From positions 2,914,001 to 2,978,000 of the forward strand of contig NZ_CP045651.1 in the NCBI RefSeq assembly GCF_009557455.1: a stretch of DNA of 64,000 nucleotides, read 5' to 3'. Positions 8,940-16,635 of this stretch are shown one piece after another; position 1 is the stretch's first letter; every line of letters starts with the position of its first letter. Under the pieces are notes generated by a model, which was not told the DNA's origin, did not search any database, and worked only from the letters and a program-made list of their open reading frames with translations. The DNA is from Alistipes sp. dk3624 (GTDB lineage: Bacteria; Bacteroidota; Bacteroidia; Bacteroidales; Rikenellaceae). The position numbers and the translations under genes are program-made.

Positions 8940-10139
8940 ATGGGTTTATCGAAATTCAAAATAAAATACCGGGAGTTCGTCGATATCCTGCGTCACGAAT
9001 ACCATTATATTTTTCACGACGGCGGGGTGCTGCTGGTCGTGGTCGGAGCGATCCTGATCTATTCGACGGCCTATTCGTTCGCCTATAAGAACGAGGTGCT
9101 GCGCGACATTCCGATCGCAATCGTCGATAACAGCCAGACCCCGTCGAGCCGTCAGATAATCCGTTCGTTCGATGCGACGCCGAACCTGCGCGTGGCTTAT
9201 AAGCCGACCAGTCTCGAAGAGGCGAAAAAGCTGTTTTACCAGCGCAAGGTCAACGGAGTGATCGTGATTCCGTCGGATTACGAAAAAAAGCTGCAGCGGG
9301 CCGAAAAGGTGAATCTGGCGATCTATGCCGACGCCAGTTACTTTCTGATGTACCGGCAGGTGTTTTTCGACGTCACGAACAGCGTGCTCCATTCGAACGG
9401 CAACGTGGAGTGGGTGCGGTTCGTTTCGAAAGGCGCCCAGCCGAAACAGGCCGAGGCGCTGAGCAATCCGGTGACGATCTCCGTAAAGAACCTGTACAAT
9501 CCGTCCGGCGGTTATGCGACTTTCATCATGCCGGCCATCATCATGGTCATCATCCAGCAGACGCTGCTGATCGGGATCGGCATGGTCGGCGGAACGTGGC
9601 GCGAGCTGAAAATGTACCGGACGCTGATACCCGCCGGCGAAAAACGGCTGGCCGTGCTGCCGATGGTTTCCGGTAAAACGGTCGCCTACCTGTCGGTGTA
9701 CTGCCTGACGCTGCTCTATGTGCTGGGCGTTCACTACCGGATCTTCGGTTATCCGATGAACGGGTCGTGGGGAACGGTGATGCTGTTCCTGCTGCCGTAC
9801 CTGCTGTCGTGCATCTTTCTCGGTATCGCTCTATCCACGTTGTTCCGTTACCGCGAGAATTCGTTGCTGTTGCTGTTGTTTACTTCGATTCCGTTCCTGA
9901 TGCTCAGCGGGGCTTCGATTCCGAAGGAGTGTATGCCCGAATGGCTTTACGCGATCGGGAAGGTGGTGCCGAGTAGCAGCGGCGTGGACGGGTTCGTGCG
10001 AATCCAGACGATGGGGGCCACGCTATCCGAGGTTTCCGTGCAGTGGTGCACGCTGTGGGTATTGACGGCGGTCTATTTCGGCTTGGCCTGCCTGGGTATG
10101 CGCAATATCATCCGGCGCGTGGAGAACCGACAGGAGTGA
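8940..10139 (+). CDS. ABC-2 type transporter permease (second of pair)
   Basis: A 399-residue paralogue of the preceding permease: N-terminal helix (GVLLVVVGAILIYSTAYSFA), periplasmic domain starting DIPIAIVDNSQTPSSRQIIR, and a C-terminal helical bundle (FIMPAIIMVIIQQTLLIGIG, LLPYLLSCIFLGIALSTLF, SIPFLMLSGASIPKECMP). The two permeases probably form a heterodimer that works with the HlyD and TolC proteins. Neither has an attached nucleotide-binding domain, and no ATPase gene follows: the next gene is a Gfo/Idh oxidoreductase. Energy must therefore come from an ATPase encoded elsewhere, or the complex works differently from the textbook ABC exporter. Confidence 0.88.
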   Translation: MGLSKFKIKYREFVDILRHEYHYIFHDGGVLLVVVGAILIYSTAYSFAYKNEVLRDIPIAIVDNSQTPSSRQIIRSFDATPNLRVAYKPTSLEEAKKLFYQRKVNGVIVIPSDYEKKLQRAEKVNLAIYADASYFLMYRQVFFDVTNSVLHSNGNVEWVRFVSKGAQPKQAEALSNPVTISVKNLYNPSGGYATFIMPAIIMVIIQQTLLIGIGMVGGTWRELKMYRTLIPAGEKRLAVLPMVSGKTVAYLSVYCLTLLYVLGVHYRIFGYPMNGSWGTVMLFLLPYLLSCIFLGIALSTLFRYRENSLLLLLFTSIPFLMLSGASIPKECMPEWLYAIGKVVPSSSGVDGFVRIQTMGATLSEVSVQWCTLWVLTAVYFGLACLGMRNIIRRVENRQE

Positions 10140-10188
10140 CGATTCGGCCCGTATATTGCAGAGAGTTAAACGATCAATCATCCTAAGA

Positions 10189-11220
10189 ATGCGAATCAAA
10201 ACAGGTATTGCAGGTTTCGGCCTTTCGGGGCAGGTGTTCCACGCCCCGTTCATCCACGCCAATCCCGGTTTCGAACTGACGGCCGTCGTCGAACGCCGGA
10301 CGAAAAAGGCGTTCGCAAGTTATCCGGACGTCCGCTCGGTCGCCTCGTTCGGGGAACTGTTGGAACAGGACGTCGAACTGGTCGTCGTCAATACGCCGGA
10401 CGCCACCCACTTCGATTTTTGTCGCCGCGCCCTCGAGGCAGGTAAACACGTCGTGGTCGAAAAACCGTTCGTGACGACCTGTGCCGAAGCCGAATCCCTG
10501 GTCGAACTGGCCGAACGGAAGGGACTTATGCTGACGGTGTACCAGAATCGCCGCTGGGACAACGACTTTCTGACGGTACGGCAGGTGCTCGAAACCGGAG
10601 CGCTGGGGCGTGTCGTCGAACTACAGTCGTCTTTCCAGCGTTACCGGCCGTTTCTGGCCGAGTCGGTTTGGAAAGAGGATCCGGGCGAGACAAGGGTAGG
10701 GATCACCTACAATCTCGGTTCGCACCTCTGCGATCAGGCGGTGGCCCTGTTCGGCAAACCGCGCGGCGTATGGGCTACGTTGGGCAGGCTGCGCGACGGC
10801 AGCCGGATCGACGATTACAGTTTCGTCGAATTGCTTTATCCGGAGTTGAAAGTTTCGTTGCGCGCGAGTATGCTGGTGCGTGAAGAGGCTCCGCGGTTCG
10901 CCGTGCACGGTACGGCGGGATCGTATGTAAAATACGGAACCGACCCGCAAGAGAATGCGCTTCGATACGAAAATGCGACGCCGGACGACGGAGTCTGGAT
11001 CGTCGAGGACGAACGGCAGTGGGGCGTTCTGCATAACGACAGCGGACGTTGCAGGTATCCGACCGTTCCGGGGAATTACATGCGGTTCTACGACAATGTC
11101 TACCGCGTCCTGCGCGAAGGGGACGAACCGGCCGTCACGCATGCGGAAATGCTGACCGACATGAAGATCCTGGATGCTGTTTTCGAAAGCGACCGGACGG
11201 GGAACGCCGTTTCGCTGTAG
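10189..11220 (+). CDS. Gfo/Idh/MocA-family oxidoreductase (cytoplasmic)
   Basis: A 343-residue protein. N-terminal Rossmann fold: KTGIAGFGLSGQVFHAPF (dinucleotide loop GFGLSG), then NTPDATHFDFCRRALEAGKH and the family hallmark VVVEKPF. The C-terminal alpha/beta domain (from ~residue 125) carries the substrate side, including YNLGSHLCDQAVALFG. There is no signal peptide, unlike the Gfo/Idh protein at 37047. The reaction is NAD(P)-dependent oxidation or reduction of a sugar or cyclitol; the substrate cannot be read from sequence, though this subgroup resembles E. coli YdgJ/YhhX. The start ATG at 10189 is preferred over an upstream TTG because the Rossmann strand begins there. Confidence 0.88.
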   Translation: MRIKTGIAGFGLSGQVFHAPFIHANPGFELTAVVERRTKKAFASYPDVRSVASFGELLEQDVELVVVNTPDATHFDFCRRALEAGKHVVVEKPFVTTCAEAESLVELAERKGLMLTVYQNRRWDNDFLTVRQVLETGALGRVVELQSSFQRYRPFLAESVWKEDPGETRVGITYNLGSHLCDQAVALFGKPRGVWATLGRLRDGSRIDDYSFVELLYPELKVSLRASMLVREEAPRFAVHGTAGSYVKYGTDPQENALRYENATPDDGVWIVEDERQWGVLHNDSGRCRYPTVPGNYMRFYDNVYRVLREGDEPAVTHAEMLTDMKILDAVFESDRTGNAVSL

Positions 11221-11284
11221 GGTTTTCCGGAGGCGGCAGACCTTCGTGTGGATACCGTTGTATAACTTAATATAAAGAACGATT

Positions 11285-11710
11285 ATGAAAATTAAGATCT
11301 TAGAAGAGTTCAAACAGTTTGCCATGCGCGGCAACGTAGTCGATATGGCGGTCGGTATCATTATCGGCGGCGCATTCGGCAAGATCGTGTCGTCGTTGGT
11401 GGCGGACATCATCATGCCGCCGATCGGGCTGTTGATCGGCGGGGTAAACTTTACCGAATTGAAAATTCCGCTGAAAGCGGCCGTCTTTTCCGAGGCCGGC
11501 AAGGAGGTGACTCCCGCCGTAGCGATCAATTACGGCACTTTTTTACAGACGACGCTCGATTTTATCATCATCGCGTTCTCTATTTTCCTGATGGTCAAAT
11601 TGCTTAACCGCTTCCATACGCAAAAGAAGGAAGAGGCGGCTCCTGCGGCCCCTCCCGCCGACATTCAATTGCTTACCGAAATACGGGATCTGTTGAAAAA
11701 TAAATCGTAG
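11285..11710 (+). CDS. mscL: Large-conductance mechanosensitive channel
   Basis: A 141-residue protein, close to the usual ~136. The conserved start [20 protein letters not shown] and the first pore helix ([27 protein letters not shown] in part) are followed by a periplasmic loop, the second helix ([20 protein letters not shown]) and a cytoplasmic helix rich in Lys/Glu. It forms a homopentameric emergency valve that opens under hypo-osmotic shock. Monocistronic, with a strong terminator 25 bases after the stop. Confidence 0.97.
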   Translation: MKIKILEEFKQFAMRGNVVDMAVGIIIGGAFGKIVSSLVADIIMPPIGLLIGGVNFTELKIPLKAAVFSEAGKEVTPAVAINYGTFLQTTLDFIIIAFSIFLMVKLLNRFHTQKKEEAAPAAPPADIQLLTEIRDLLKNKS

Positions 11711-11734
11711 TCCGGTCTTCTTTTCCGGAAACAG

Positions 11735-11765
11735 AGCGCCCGCCGGGAAACCGGCGGGCGCTTTT
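11735..11765. terminator. Terminator after mscL
   Basis: 12-bp perfect stem AGCGCCCGCCGG / CCGGCGGGCGCT with a GAAA tetraloop, followed by TTTT on the plus strand. It lies between convergent genes, so may serve both. Confidence 0.85.
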
Positions 11766-11815
11766 CCTATTTGACTGCTAAAACTGCATTATGAAAAAAT
11801 GTGGTGTCGAAACGG

Positions 11816-14704
11816 TTAGAAGGGGGGCATTCCTCCGCCGCGCGGCGGGCCCGTCGGATGATCGCCCGGAGGAGGACCGTCCCGGCGGAAATCGTCGCGG
11901 CCTTCGGGTCGGCTGTACGCTTTGCCGTCTTTGCCGGTGAGCGTCCGCAGGTTGTAGACCAGGCTGATGCTCACGTAGCGTCCCAGTACGTTGGTAGTGA
12001 CATTCTGGATATAGTTTTCGCTGACGTTGCGGACGAAGCTTTTGTTTTGGTTCAGAATATCGTAAACCTGTACGCTGATCTCCCCGCGCTGGTTTTTGAA
12101 CAGTTTTTTGCCGATACCGGCGTTCAGTAGGAAGAACTCCTCGGTGAACTTATCGGTAACGCCCCGGTATTTGGAGTAGCTGCCGTTCGCTTCGAGCGTG
12201 ATCCCTTTCCACGTGATCCATTTGATCCGTCCGGTTCCCACGCCGTTGAAATACTCGTTGTTATTGGTCGAGTGGGCGATGTTGTACCCGGCCCGGTAGG
12301 TAAACGTAAAGTCGAGTTGGTCGCTGAAATTGCTGCCCAACGTGATACCGCCGGTGTAGGAGGCTGTGGTAGTCGTGCTCCGCACCAGGTTGTAGATGGT
12401 CGGCATCGCGGTGTACGAAGCCCTTAGATCCAGATTCAGGTTGCTGCCGAGCCAACCGACCGGAAATCCGTAGTAGGCGCCGCCGTCGATCGTCCAGTAA
12501 CCGTTCAGGTTGACCGGCCGGGAGTACTGCGCTCCGCGGTCGAGTACGACGACCGTATTGCCCGTTTCGTCCTTGACTTCGTAGCCGTTCCGATCGGCGC
12601 GTTCCACCGAATTGGTGATCGAATTGTTCTGTATCCCTGCCGTCATTTGCGCTCCGAGGGTGGTGCCTTTCCCGACGTTGACCCGCGTGTAGCGGATATT
12701 CATACGTTGCGCGTATACCGGTTTCAGGTTCGGATTGCCCTGCGATATGAACAGCGGGTTCGATACGTCCAACACGTTTTGAAGTTGGGTGACCGACGGG
12801 TTGTCCGTCCCGGAGAACAGCCTGACGCGCATCGAATTGCTGCGGTTGAATTTGAGATGCAGCATGGCCCTGTAGACGATGTTGTCGAAATTGGCCGCCA
12901 TTTTCGAACGGGCTACGGTCGGGAACTGCTGATCCCCGGTGAGCGTGGCGTACTGGTAGTTCAGGTTGACGACCAGCATCGTCTTATCGCTGTGCAGGCG
13001 GAAGCCGGGACCGACGCGGTGGGTCAGGTAGCCGCTGTTGTACGTGTTCGACAGGCTGTCCAGGAACAGGTCGCCGGGCAGTTCGTACGAACGTTTGTCG
13101 CGGTCGGAATAGTTGTACGAGATGTCGTAATTGGCGAGCAGTTGAACCCGTTCGGAAACCGGTTCGGAATACGAGACGCGGCCGCCGACCCGATAGCCTT
13201 TCGAGTGGTTCAGAATCAACTGGTTCAACTGCGAAGTCGAGTCCGGATTCAGGTAGCGCGTCAGCGAATACTTGGTGTTGTCCCGGTCGTTTTTCGAGGC
13301 TCCTCCGTTGATCGAAACCGTCAGCACCCGGCCGTCCCTGCCGCCGAATTTGTGCATGAAATTCAGGTCGCCCGAAATGTTGTACCCCGCCGAATTGGCC
13401 GCGTTGTTGCTTTTGAAAAAGTTCAGCAACGTATTGCCCGCGTCGCCGTCGGTGGCGGCGGTCGCCGACGTGTCGGCGCTGTACGTGTCGTTGGTCTGGA
13501 AACTGAGCGACGGACGGAACATCAACTGGTTGTTGTCGTTGATTTTGTATTCGACCAGTCCGTTGATCCGGTGGTTGAAGTTGCGGGAGTTGTCCCGGCC
13601 GGTCTCGTCGTATAGTTGGTCTGAAAAGTACTCCCTTTGCGTCAGCGCTTCGGTGGTGTTCTTGGTCGTGTTGAACGAATAACTGCCCTGGACTTTCAGC
13701 TTGTCCCACCACTGGTTCGCATAGTCGACGCCGAACATTTTGACGGTCGAAACGCCGCTCTGATTGCCGATCATAAAGGCATTCCCGCCGCGTCCGCCGG
13801 GTCCGCCACGTCCGCCGCCGGAACTGAGCACACCCAGCAGGTCGTCGGTAGCGAAGTTCTGCTGATTGACGTTGTTGGCCATGCCGAGCAGCGTGAGCCT
13901 CCGGTTGTCCTTGAGCAGGTTGATACTCGCGCTGACGTTATACAGTTCGTCGAATCCGTAACTTCCGTAAAAACGACCGAATTTGGCATGGTTGAGCCCG
14001 CGTTGCGTGACGATATTGATCGCTTTGTATCCCTGGCCGTCGTCGACGCCGCTGAATGCGGCCTGGTCGCTCAGTTTGTCGAACACTTCGACCCGGTCGA
14101 TCACTTCGGCCGGCAGGTTTTTGATGGCCGTCGTAACGTCCTCCCCGAAAAATTCCTTACCGTCGACAAGCACTTTTTTAACCTGTTCGCCCTGCGCTTC
14201 GACGCTGCCGCCTTCCACTTTGATACCCGGCATTTTTTCCAGCAGTTTTTCGGTCGACGCGTCCGGAGTCACTTTGAAAGCTCCCGCATTGTACACCAGC
14301 GTGTCTCCTTTTTGCGTCGTGCGCATGGTCAGTCCTTTGACGACGATTTCGTCCATTTGTTGAATGTCGGGCGTCATCGTAATCGTGCCGAGGTCGGTCT
14401 TCGGTTTTGCGACCTCGACCTGCGAAGTGTGGGACGTAAGTCCCAGGTAGGTGATCGTAACGTCGTAAGAGCCGTAGGCGAGTTTCGGGAAAGTGAAAGC
14501 GCCGTCCTTGTCCGACGTGGTATAGAGTTTTTTCGTGCTGTCGGCCGGACTGCATTCGATGACGGCTCCGATGACCGGCTCCTGCGCCGTCTGGTCGATG
14601 ATTTTTCCGGTTATGCTGCCCGATTTGGGCGTTGCCGCCGAAACCGGCTCCGGAAGGAACGGCAGTGCGAACAGCAATAAGAGTAGCAGCGTCGTATATT
14701 TCAT
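11816..14704 (-). CDS. TonB-receptor-like outer-membrane beta-barrel protein
   Basis: About 962 residues, starting MKYTTLLLLLLFALPFLPE (signal peptide). It has an N-terminal carboxypeptidase-regulatory/CnaB-like domain (SITGKIIDQTAQEPVIGAVI), then a degenerate plug (QMDEIVVKG, LLEKMPGIKVEGG, KVLVDGKEFFGEDV, VIDRVEVFDKLSDQAAFSG), then a beta-barrel of outer-membrane-protein-28 type. A Gly/Arg-rich insertion, GGGRGGPGGRGGN, lies near residue 270, and the tail is Pro/Gly-rich (ending PPRGGGMPPF) rather than ending in an aromatic strand. The ligand is unknown. No SusD partner is adjacent. It lies downstream of, and may be co-transcribed with, the phosphodiesterase gene at 14876, though a hairpin separates them. 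An alternative ATG at 14716 adds four residues. Confidence 0.85.
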   Translation of the reverse strand: MKYTTLLLLLLFALPFLPEPVSAATPKSGSITGKIIDQTAQEPVIGAVIECSPADSTKKLYTTSDKDGAFTFPKLAYGSYDVTITYLGLTSHTSQVEVAKPKTDLGTITMTPDIQQMDEIVVKGLTMRTTQKGDTLVYNAGAFKVTPDASTEKLLEKMPGIKVEGGSVEAQGEQVKKVLVDGKEFFGEDVTTAIKNLPAEVIDRVEVFDKLSDQAAFSGVDDGQGYKAINIVTQRGLNHAKFGRFYGSYGFDELYNVSASINLLKDNRRLTLLGMANNVNQQNFATDDLLGVLSSGGGRGGPGGRGGNAFMIGNQSGVSTVKMFGVDYANQWWDKLKVQGSYSFNTTKNTTEALTQREYFSDQLYDETGRDNSRNFNHRINGLVEYKINDNNQLMFRPSLSFQTNDTYSADTSATAATDGDAGNTLLNFFKSNNAANSAGYNISGDLNFMHKFGGRDGRVLTVSINGGASKNDRDNTKYSLTRYLNPDSTSQLNQLILNHSKGYRVGGRVSYSEPVSERVQLLANYDISYNYSDRDKRSYELPGDLFLDSLSNTYNSGYLTHRVGPGFRLHSDKTMLVVNLNYQYATLTGDQQFPTVARSKMAANFDNIVYRAMLHLKFNRSNSMRVRLFSGTDNPSVTQLQNVLDVSNPLFISQGNPNLKPVYAQRMNIRYTRVNVGKGTTLGAQMTAGIQNNSITNSVERADRNGYEVKDETGNTVVVLDRGAQYSRPVNLNGYWTIDGGAYYGFPVGWLGSNLNLDLRASYTAMPTIYNLVRSTTTTASYTGGITLGSNFSDQLDFTFTYRAGYNIAHSTNNNEYFNGVGTGRIKWITWKGITLEANGSYSKYRGVTDKFTEEFFLLNAGIGKKLFKNQRGEISVQVYDILNQNKSFVRNVSENYIQNVTTNVLGRYVSISLVYNLRTLTGKDGKAYSRPEGRDDFRRDGPPPGDHPTGPPRGGGMPPF

Positions 14705-14815
14705 AGTTCGTGTCATTTCCGGTTGCAAAGAAAAGCGTTTCACCATAGAAAACATGCTTCTGTCCGGTAAAACGGAAAATATAGAGGGTGAAACGCCCGC
14801 ATCGCATCCCAATCG

Positions 14816-14846
14816 AAAAGCGGGGAGCGATTTGCTCTCCGCTTTT
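14816..14846 (-). terminator. Terminator-like hairpin after phosphodiesterase gene
   Basis: AAAAGCGGGGAGC / GCTCTCCGCTTTT, 13 bp with one G-U pair and a GATTT loop, T-rich on either side. It sits between the phosphodiesterase stop and the outer-membrane protein start. Confidence 0.7.
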
Positions 14847-14875
14847 ACGAACCGGGACGTTTCCTGTGTTTTCCG

Positions 14876-15784
14876 TTATTCGAATACCGACATGACCGGT
14901 CGCCCGATCCACACCTGCGGCTGGTCGATCGAAAAGATATGGCCGATCGTCGGGGCGCAGTCGAACACCATGACGCTTTCCGGGATTTCGTGCCCCTGTT
15001 TGATCCCCTTGCCGCAAACGACGAACGGGGTTTCCATCTCTTTCATCGAGATGCCGCCGTGTCCTTTGCCGGTACCGCCGTGATCGGCCGTGAAGAATAC
15101 GATCGCATCGTCCTTCATATCGTTTTTTTCGAGGGTTTCCATAATCTTGCCGACATAGCCGTCGATCTGTTTGCACATTTCGAAATACTCGTCGCTCTCC
15201 CAGCCGCACCGGTGTCCGGTTTCATCCGGTTCTCCGAAGGCGATGAACGTAAAGAGCGGTTTCTCGCGTCCGATATAGAGGCACATACTGTCGGCCAGCG
15301 CCGGATCGCTCGGTACGTTGCTGTTGATGTTCACGGCTTTTTGTTCATACAGGCAGCCGATGGTCGGCCAGTTGTAACCGCACGCCATCACGGCGTCGGG
15401 CCGCGCGTCGCGGATCGCTCCGCAGATACCGGGGAAGAGTCCGTATTTACCGATCACGCGCGACGGCAGGTCGGGAACCTGACTGCCCCATGTCGTATAG
15501 CCGTGCAGTTCCGGCCCGGCTCCCATCAGCATCGAGGCCCAGTTGACGGCGCTCGACGACGGAAGCACGCTGCGCCGTTCGAGCGTATAGCTGCCGTTTT
15601 TCATCAGGGCTTCGATGTTCGGGAATGCTCCGGGATGCGCGCGCACGACGTCCGAACTGAATCCGTCGCTGCCGATCAGCACGACGTATTTGGCCTTTTG
15701 CGCTTCGCATTTTTTCCCTTTCGCGACGGCTCCGGTCAGCGAAGCGGTTGCGATAACCAACAGTAAAAGCGTAATTTTTCTCAT
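14876..15784 (-). CDS. Exported alkaline-phosphatase-superfamily phosphodiesterase
   Basis: A 302-residue protein with a signal peptide (MRKITLLLLVIATASLTGAV). Type I phosphodiesterase/nucleotide pyrophosphatase fold: metal-site motif YVVLIGSDGFSSDVV (Asp near residue 39), a Ser-rich nucleophile region LPSSSAVNWASMLMG where the family usually has Thr or Ser, FGEPDETGHRCGW, and the late metal site FFTADHGGTGKGHGG. All metal-binding elements appear present, so it should be active on a phosphodiester, pyrophosphate or sulfate ester. Substrate unknown. Such enzymes often sit in Bacteroidetes glycan loci. About 100 bases separate it from the LytTR regulator gene transcribed towards it. Confidence 0.85.
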   Translation of the reverse strand: MRKITLLLLVIATASLTGAVAKGKKCEAQKAKYVVLIGSDGFSSDVVRAHPGAFPNIEALMKNGSYTLERRSVLPSSSAVNWASMLMGAGPELHGYTTWGSQVPDLPSRVIGKYGLFPGICGAIRDARPDAVMACGYNWPTIGCLYEQKAVNINSNVPSDPALADSMCLYIGREKPLFTFIAFGEPDETGHRCGWESDEYFEMCKQIDGYVGKIMETLEKNDMKDDAIVFFTADHGGTGKGHGGISMKEMETPFVVCGKGIKQGHEIPESVMVFDCAPTIGHIFSIDQPQVWIGRPVMSVFE

Positions 15785-15888
15785 AGTTTGTAGGATTAGT
15801 TATACAACTTAGGTATTATAAAAGTAGGTTTTTTGTTTTAAAACAGCGACAAAAAACCGGCAGGCAGTATTTTCGGTTTAGCGCGCCG

Positions 15889-16635
15889 TCAGTTACCGGT
15901 AAACCATTTTTTGAAATCCGGAACCCGCGCCTTGCTGACGACGATGCGTTCCGGGGTTTTGACGGTCAGGTTGACCGACAGCCGGCTGCCGAACCATACC
16001 GACAGGTCGCGGACGGCGCGGCGCGAGACGATGAATTGCCGGTTCGCCCGGTAAAAGTCGCGTTCCGGCAGCAAGGCGATCAGCGTGTCCAGCGGTTTGT
16101 CCATCGGCAGGCTCCGGCCGTCGAACGTGACGACCGAGACCTTCTCGTCGGCGGTGTAGCAATAGGCGATCTCGTCCGGGGTCAGCGGAACCAGTTTGTC
16201 GCGAAACGGAATCAGAAAACTCTGCGCCCGCGCCGAGAGATAACGCTGGGTCTGTTCGACGTATTCGGCTTTTTCGCGGCCCGACAGCCGTTTGAATTTT
16301 TCGAAAGCCCGTTCGAGTTCCTGTTTTTTGATCGGCTTGAGGATATAGTCGATGCTGTTGACCTTGAATGCGTCGAGCGCGTAACGGTCGTAAGCCGTCG
16401 TAAAGACGATCGGGCAGGGAATATCGACTTGTTCGAAAATCTTGAAAGCCTGTCCATCGGCCAGGTGGATATCCATGAAGACGATGTCCGGCAGCGGGTT
16501 GGCGCGTATCCAGCCGATCGAGTCAACGACCGTGTCGATCACGTCGACGATCTCGACCGACGGGTCGATTTCCCGCAGCAAGCTTTTCAGGTTGGTTGCC
16601 GCCGCCGTTTCGTCTTCGATGATTAACGCTTTCAT
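15889..16635 (-). CDS. LytTR-family response regulator
   Basis: A 248-residue protein. Receiver domain residues 1-120: acidic pair in ALIIEDETAAATN, phospho-acceptor D55 in DIVFMDIHLADG, conserved T80 and K100 in IDYILKP. The C-terminal LytTR DNA-binding domain spans ~140-245 (IPFRDKLVPLTPDEIAYC, YRANRQFIVSRRAV, PERIVVSKARVPDFKKW). Its partner is the LytS-type kinase at 18974, but an exported glycosidase-like gene lies between them with four-base ATGA overlaps on both sides, so all three are one translationally coupled unit. Confidence 0.95.
   Translation of the reverse strand: MKALIIEDETAAATNLKSLLREIDPSVEIVDVIDTVVDSIGWIRANPLPDIVFMDIHLADGQAFKIFEQVDIPCPIVFTTAYDRYALDAFKVNSIDYILKPIKKQELERAFEKFKRLSGREKAEYVEQTQRYLSARAQSFLIPFRDKLVPLTPDEIAYCYTADEKVSVVTFDGRSLPMDKPLDTLIALLPERDFYRANRQFIVSRRAVRDLSVWFGSRLSVNLTVKTPERIVVSKARVPDFKKWFTGN

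Noticed and set aside
11220-15830. Shared TTGTATAACT(T/A)A sequence upstream of mscL and of the phosphodiesterase gene as a common operator
   Set aside because: Only two occurrences, short and AT-rich, without symmetry; chance similarity cannot be excluded.
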